Shown in pieces: positions 5,301-6,495 of a stretch of DNA of 6,495 bases. The translations under genes were made by a program, and so were the position numbers. Position 1 is the first letter of the stretch; every line of letters begins with the position of its first letter. Under the pieces are notes generated by a model. It was not told where the DNA came from. It did no database searches and was given only the letters and a program-made list of their open reading frames with translations. Source of the DNA: an uncultured Collinsella sp. (GTDB lineage: Bacteria; Actinomycetota; Coriobacteriia; Coriobacteriales; Coriobacteriaceae); contig UROA01000105.1 of the NCBI GenBank assembly GCA_900549355.1, forward strand, positions 1-6,495, in the 5' to 3' direction.

Positions 5301-6495
5301 GTGGCCACAACATTCGGGCTTTTTGGCAACCGTCAACGAGCAACTGCAGCATATTACTTGGACGCGAGGAGCATCGGCATTTGCAACGCAGCCCGTGGGT
5401 GCCGCAGGCTGTGGCCCGGCATCGTTTAGCATAAGCAACAACGGCAGGTGCGTGCTCTATGTAGAGAATACCGATGGCAAGGTAGGACAAACCTACGACG
5501 AAGAAGGCAACCCGGTAGCAGTGATGGGCAAGCACTTCCGCATCTTCGCCAGCACCTTGGCAGGCGATCTGTTCACGGAGCCATTCGTGATGTGCGAGCT
5601 GGACCATCCCGTCGATCAGATAACGACATTTTTGACGTCGGGAGGCATGCTCTCCGCGCTCGCCACGCACATTGTGAGCGCGGAGAAGAGCGAGGCAGAG
5701 CTGCACGGCATCGAAGTGCCCTTGGTGGCGTGTGCCACTCCGACGGGCGCGGTCGCTACTTCGGGCGCGGTGGTGCCCGGAGCAGCAGGCGAATCCTTTA
5801 TGGTCACGGTGCGAAACGACGGCAACACCTTGCTGACCGCCGGCACGATCGATCTGTACCGAGAGGGCTCCAGCCAGCCGTTCTCCAGCGCATCCATCGG
5901 GTTCGGCGCGAACGCACGCATGGCTTCGATCTTTGATCCAGAGCTTGCCGAGGACGCTTCGGACAACGATATGGCACGCGTGAAATACGCGCTCGAGACG
6001 CTGGGCGCGCGTTTTGCAACGCACCCGCTGGTAGCCGACAACGGCAACGCCGTGCTGGCACCGGGTTGCACGGCACAGTTCCGCATGAGCTTCGCCATCC
6101 CCGAGAGTTGGGGCGACGAAGTGGGCAAACGCGTCACGCTGTATGCGAAGGCGCGTGACCTGGTAGCGCTCGATCCCGTAACGCTCGAGGAAATTCGACC
6201 GGGCGCAAACTCGGCGCTGGGTGCCGTACTGCATGAGCTTCATGTGCCTGACGCGGCATGCGAGCGCTCAGAAGTTCAGGTCGGCGTTTGCGGCAGCGCG
6301 GATACGACAGGACTTCACGACGCCCCGATGACGGTCGACGGCGATGGCGGCACGAGTGGAGGTGGCTCCGGCGGAAGCAGCTCCGGCAGCGGCAAAGACC
6401 ACGGCAATAACAAGCGCTCCGGAAAAGCGGGCGCGCTTGCGGGCACGGGCGATGTCAACGCTCCCCTTACGGCAGCCGCTGCAGCACTCGCCGCG
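2236..6495 (+). CDS. Giant Tat-exported, LAXTG-anchored surface protein (beta-propeller; 3' end outside window)
   Basis: The frame is open for 1420 codons from ATG 2236 (GGGAG at 2225-2229, six-base gap) to the window end. Residues 1-41 form a signal peptide: MLDRRSLLVAGASSLASIML has a twin arginine followed by xLL, as in Tat signals. Possible cleavage sites are ANA|F (29) or VYA|D (41). Residues 45-140 look like an Ig/CnaB or carboxypeptidase-regulatory-like fold, with ITGAQVTLIS and then TTDDEGTAIFEV. Residues 140-300 seem to be further beta domains. Residues 300-620 are hydrophobic, Gly-rich and unrecognised. Residues 760-1120 carry blade-like units resembling a beta-propeller, such as LFRIASVRYG, NGTWSAP and GRCVLYVENTDGK. 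Residues 1180-1310 resemble CARDB (ESFMVTVRNDGNTLLTAG). A Gly/Ser linker (1369-1392) leads to LAGTG (1401-1405) and the start of an Ala-rich anchor helix. Seventeen cysteines include HHCLQC at 897-902. It probably sits on the cell wall; no catalytic site or enzyme family is recognised. Confidence 0.9.
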   Translation, partial: MLDRRSLLVAGASSLASIMLPRVPGSANAFILPFAPTEVYADEEDPFRVLVLSRTMFGVVVVDVANKNTPITGAQVTLISRYAAGKQLTATTDDEGTAIFEVAPLSEGYVDEATLLDAYNFNGGISISMAGYRDVEIPLARIQGGTAITAPTRPLSDGEPYFRQLTFDEWDIQYAEATFMALPKDDTANEQPDTHAFTVQAHLPQGGQATLRINKVTPAAGSSPETVTQIGQVKANASGADNLATFTLEDKFLDAASGLLEEGCKLRFVLDYQGKTYTLSSPMAVVTAPAAKAESGSTTIIPTTMDQEITPFDFPAAFPGIGGNKFTCWMPTFPILFDFSFAGYVLFGGGYKPASYMNDSGNPDPEYWKKSPRESGAKQANRYLDEMEGKWNQYKRMSAGSGTDPRNTKLLRHHCTPLFTMDIATQLYGSLAYDWVGKTWGNNNDPAYGNIKALFQVRTDLNWTEQFTLGPVPFFLNVNPWVLAKLALAVGAHTHGSGAAFFKNISLDYSNTSGSFTIQIGLAVTFGAGVAGVASSAVRGAASLTLFIGYEKADGHQLPRLRVGADVDVDVILQFVMFKWTTKAWSGSWPTLIDSWNMSVNNGDQYVLQRSEFALGGDTPYTLDACFGSAGNIEAGGVPQFIASATIVTNAELLARAEVKAAAVNAAPVVRDWDRAVTRIELEADAESDDTGQIEHFVHALIENDENAAPMYEYTYIGQATNTVADPNADSAGVSEDERGGIKPSSDNVLFAGVLSEAHMKLAMIAGVECLFRIASVRYGDNGRSRLVVHTKANGTWSAPTPVDFPLGFGEGDVERDSIYDYDFDVVEYTDGRGNQDAYVLLVSGERPDGDNTLFDTASTAGILSVVRLRISNDGVRVMSHTSWRSISRGRLQEDGHHCLQCPRITVGKTLVDGRLSGAYLHRRGTTAEKALGNEAEVALECFTLWSDDLGDSLTFRQVLRFPQAPSSIELGVPENINGKMVVPVAYETANGCGCASYAVIGQSIAGWGVMPPDATVPHAVPWPQHSGFLATVNEQLQHITWTRGASAFATQPVGAAGCGPASFSISNNGRCVLYVENTDGKVGQTYDEEGNPVAVMGKHFRIFASTLAGDLFTEPFVMCELDHPVDQITTFLTSGGMLSALATHIVSAEKSEAELHGIEVPLVACATPTGAVATSGAVVPGAAGESFMVTVRNDGNTLLTAGTIDLYREGSSQPFSSASIGFGANARMASIFDPELAEDASDNDMARVKYALETLGARFATHPLVADNGNAVLAPGCTAQFRMSFAIPESWGDEVGKRVTLYAKARDLVALDPVTLEEIRPGANSALGAVLHELHVPDAACERSEVQVGVCGSADTTGLHDAPMTVDGDGGTSGGGSGGSSSGSGKDHGNNKRSGKAGALAGTGDVNAPLTAAAAALAA
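6436..6450 (+). other. LAXTG sortase sorting motif (LAGTG)
   Basis: Residues 1401-1405 read LAGTG followed by Asp, after a Gly/Ser-rich wall-spanning linker and a basic patch (KDHGNNKRSGK), and just before an Ala/Leu-rich segment (APLTAAAAALAA) cut by the window edge. LAXTG is the form preferred by class E sortases in Actinobacteria (family knowledge). The expected basic tail would lie just outside the window. Confidence 0.75.

Noticed and set aside
3763..6243. An 826-codon open frame on the minus strand
   Set aside because: It lies fully antisense to the surface-protein gene. Its product is overloaded with Arg, His, Cys and Ala with no recognisable domain, and no ribosome site was identified. 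The lack of stops follows from the codon bias of the plus-strand gene.
1..6495. Search for CRISPR arrays, tRNA or rRNA genes and insertion sequences
   Set aside because: No regularly spaced repeats, cloverleaf-like segments, transposase motifs or terminal inverted repeats were seen by eye.

Overview
The window looks like chromosomal DNA from a moderately high-GC Gram-positive actinobacterium, most likely a gut-type Coriobacteriia (Eggerthella, Collinsella or Olsenella relative). This placement is inferred from three things: base composition, a PadR plus DUF1700 pair, and a surface protein ending in an LAXTG-type sorting signal with a GC-rich gene body. No rRNA, tRNA or species marker is present, so the genus is open.

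Left edge (1-483, minus strand): a PadR-family regulator overlaps the start of a DUF1700/HAAS-domain gene that leaves the window. A good promoter (TTGACG-N17-TATAGT) and a strong AGGAGG ribosome site precede padR. Repeated TATAC boxes lie over the -10 and leader and could be its own operator.

Middle (484-1074): a poorly explained 590 bp. About 280 bp on the plus strand (550-832) read like a decayed gene split at a 7-C run. On the minus strand, 833-1048 encodes a possible 71-residue peptide with a good ribosome site, head to head with the next gene. A possible plus-strand promoter (TTGCAG-N16-TAATAT) lies inside it.

Right (1075-6495, plus strand): this is the main content. A 334-residue LuxR-type regulator (TPR-like helical N-terminus, C-terminal HTH, no receiver or ATPase domain) is followed after 156 bp by a very large gene. 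That gene is open from its ATG at 2236 to the window end, 1420 codons without a stop. Its product starts with a twin-arginine-like signal peptide. It continues with an Ig/CnaB-like beta domain, an unrecognised 300-residue hydrophobic beta-rich region, a probable beta-propeller and a CARDB-like domain, and ends in a Gly/Ser linker with an LAGTG sorting motif. The window ends inside the anchor helix.

The simplest reading is a regulator plus cell-wall-anchored surface protein locus. The gap between the two genes has an 8-bp stem-loop and two copies of AAATTGGA, each followed by a small dyad, which are candidate operators. Export by Tat followed by class E-type sortase anchoring would be an uncommon combination. 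The function of the surface protein (adhesin, sugar binding or enzyme) cannot be told from the sequence alone.
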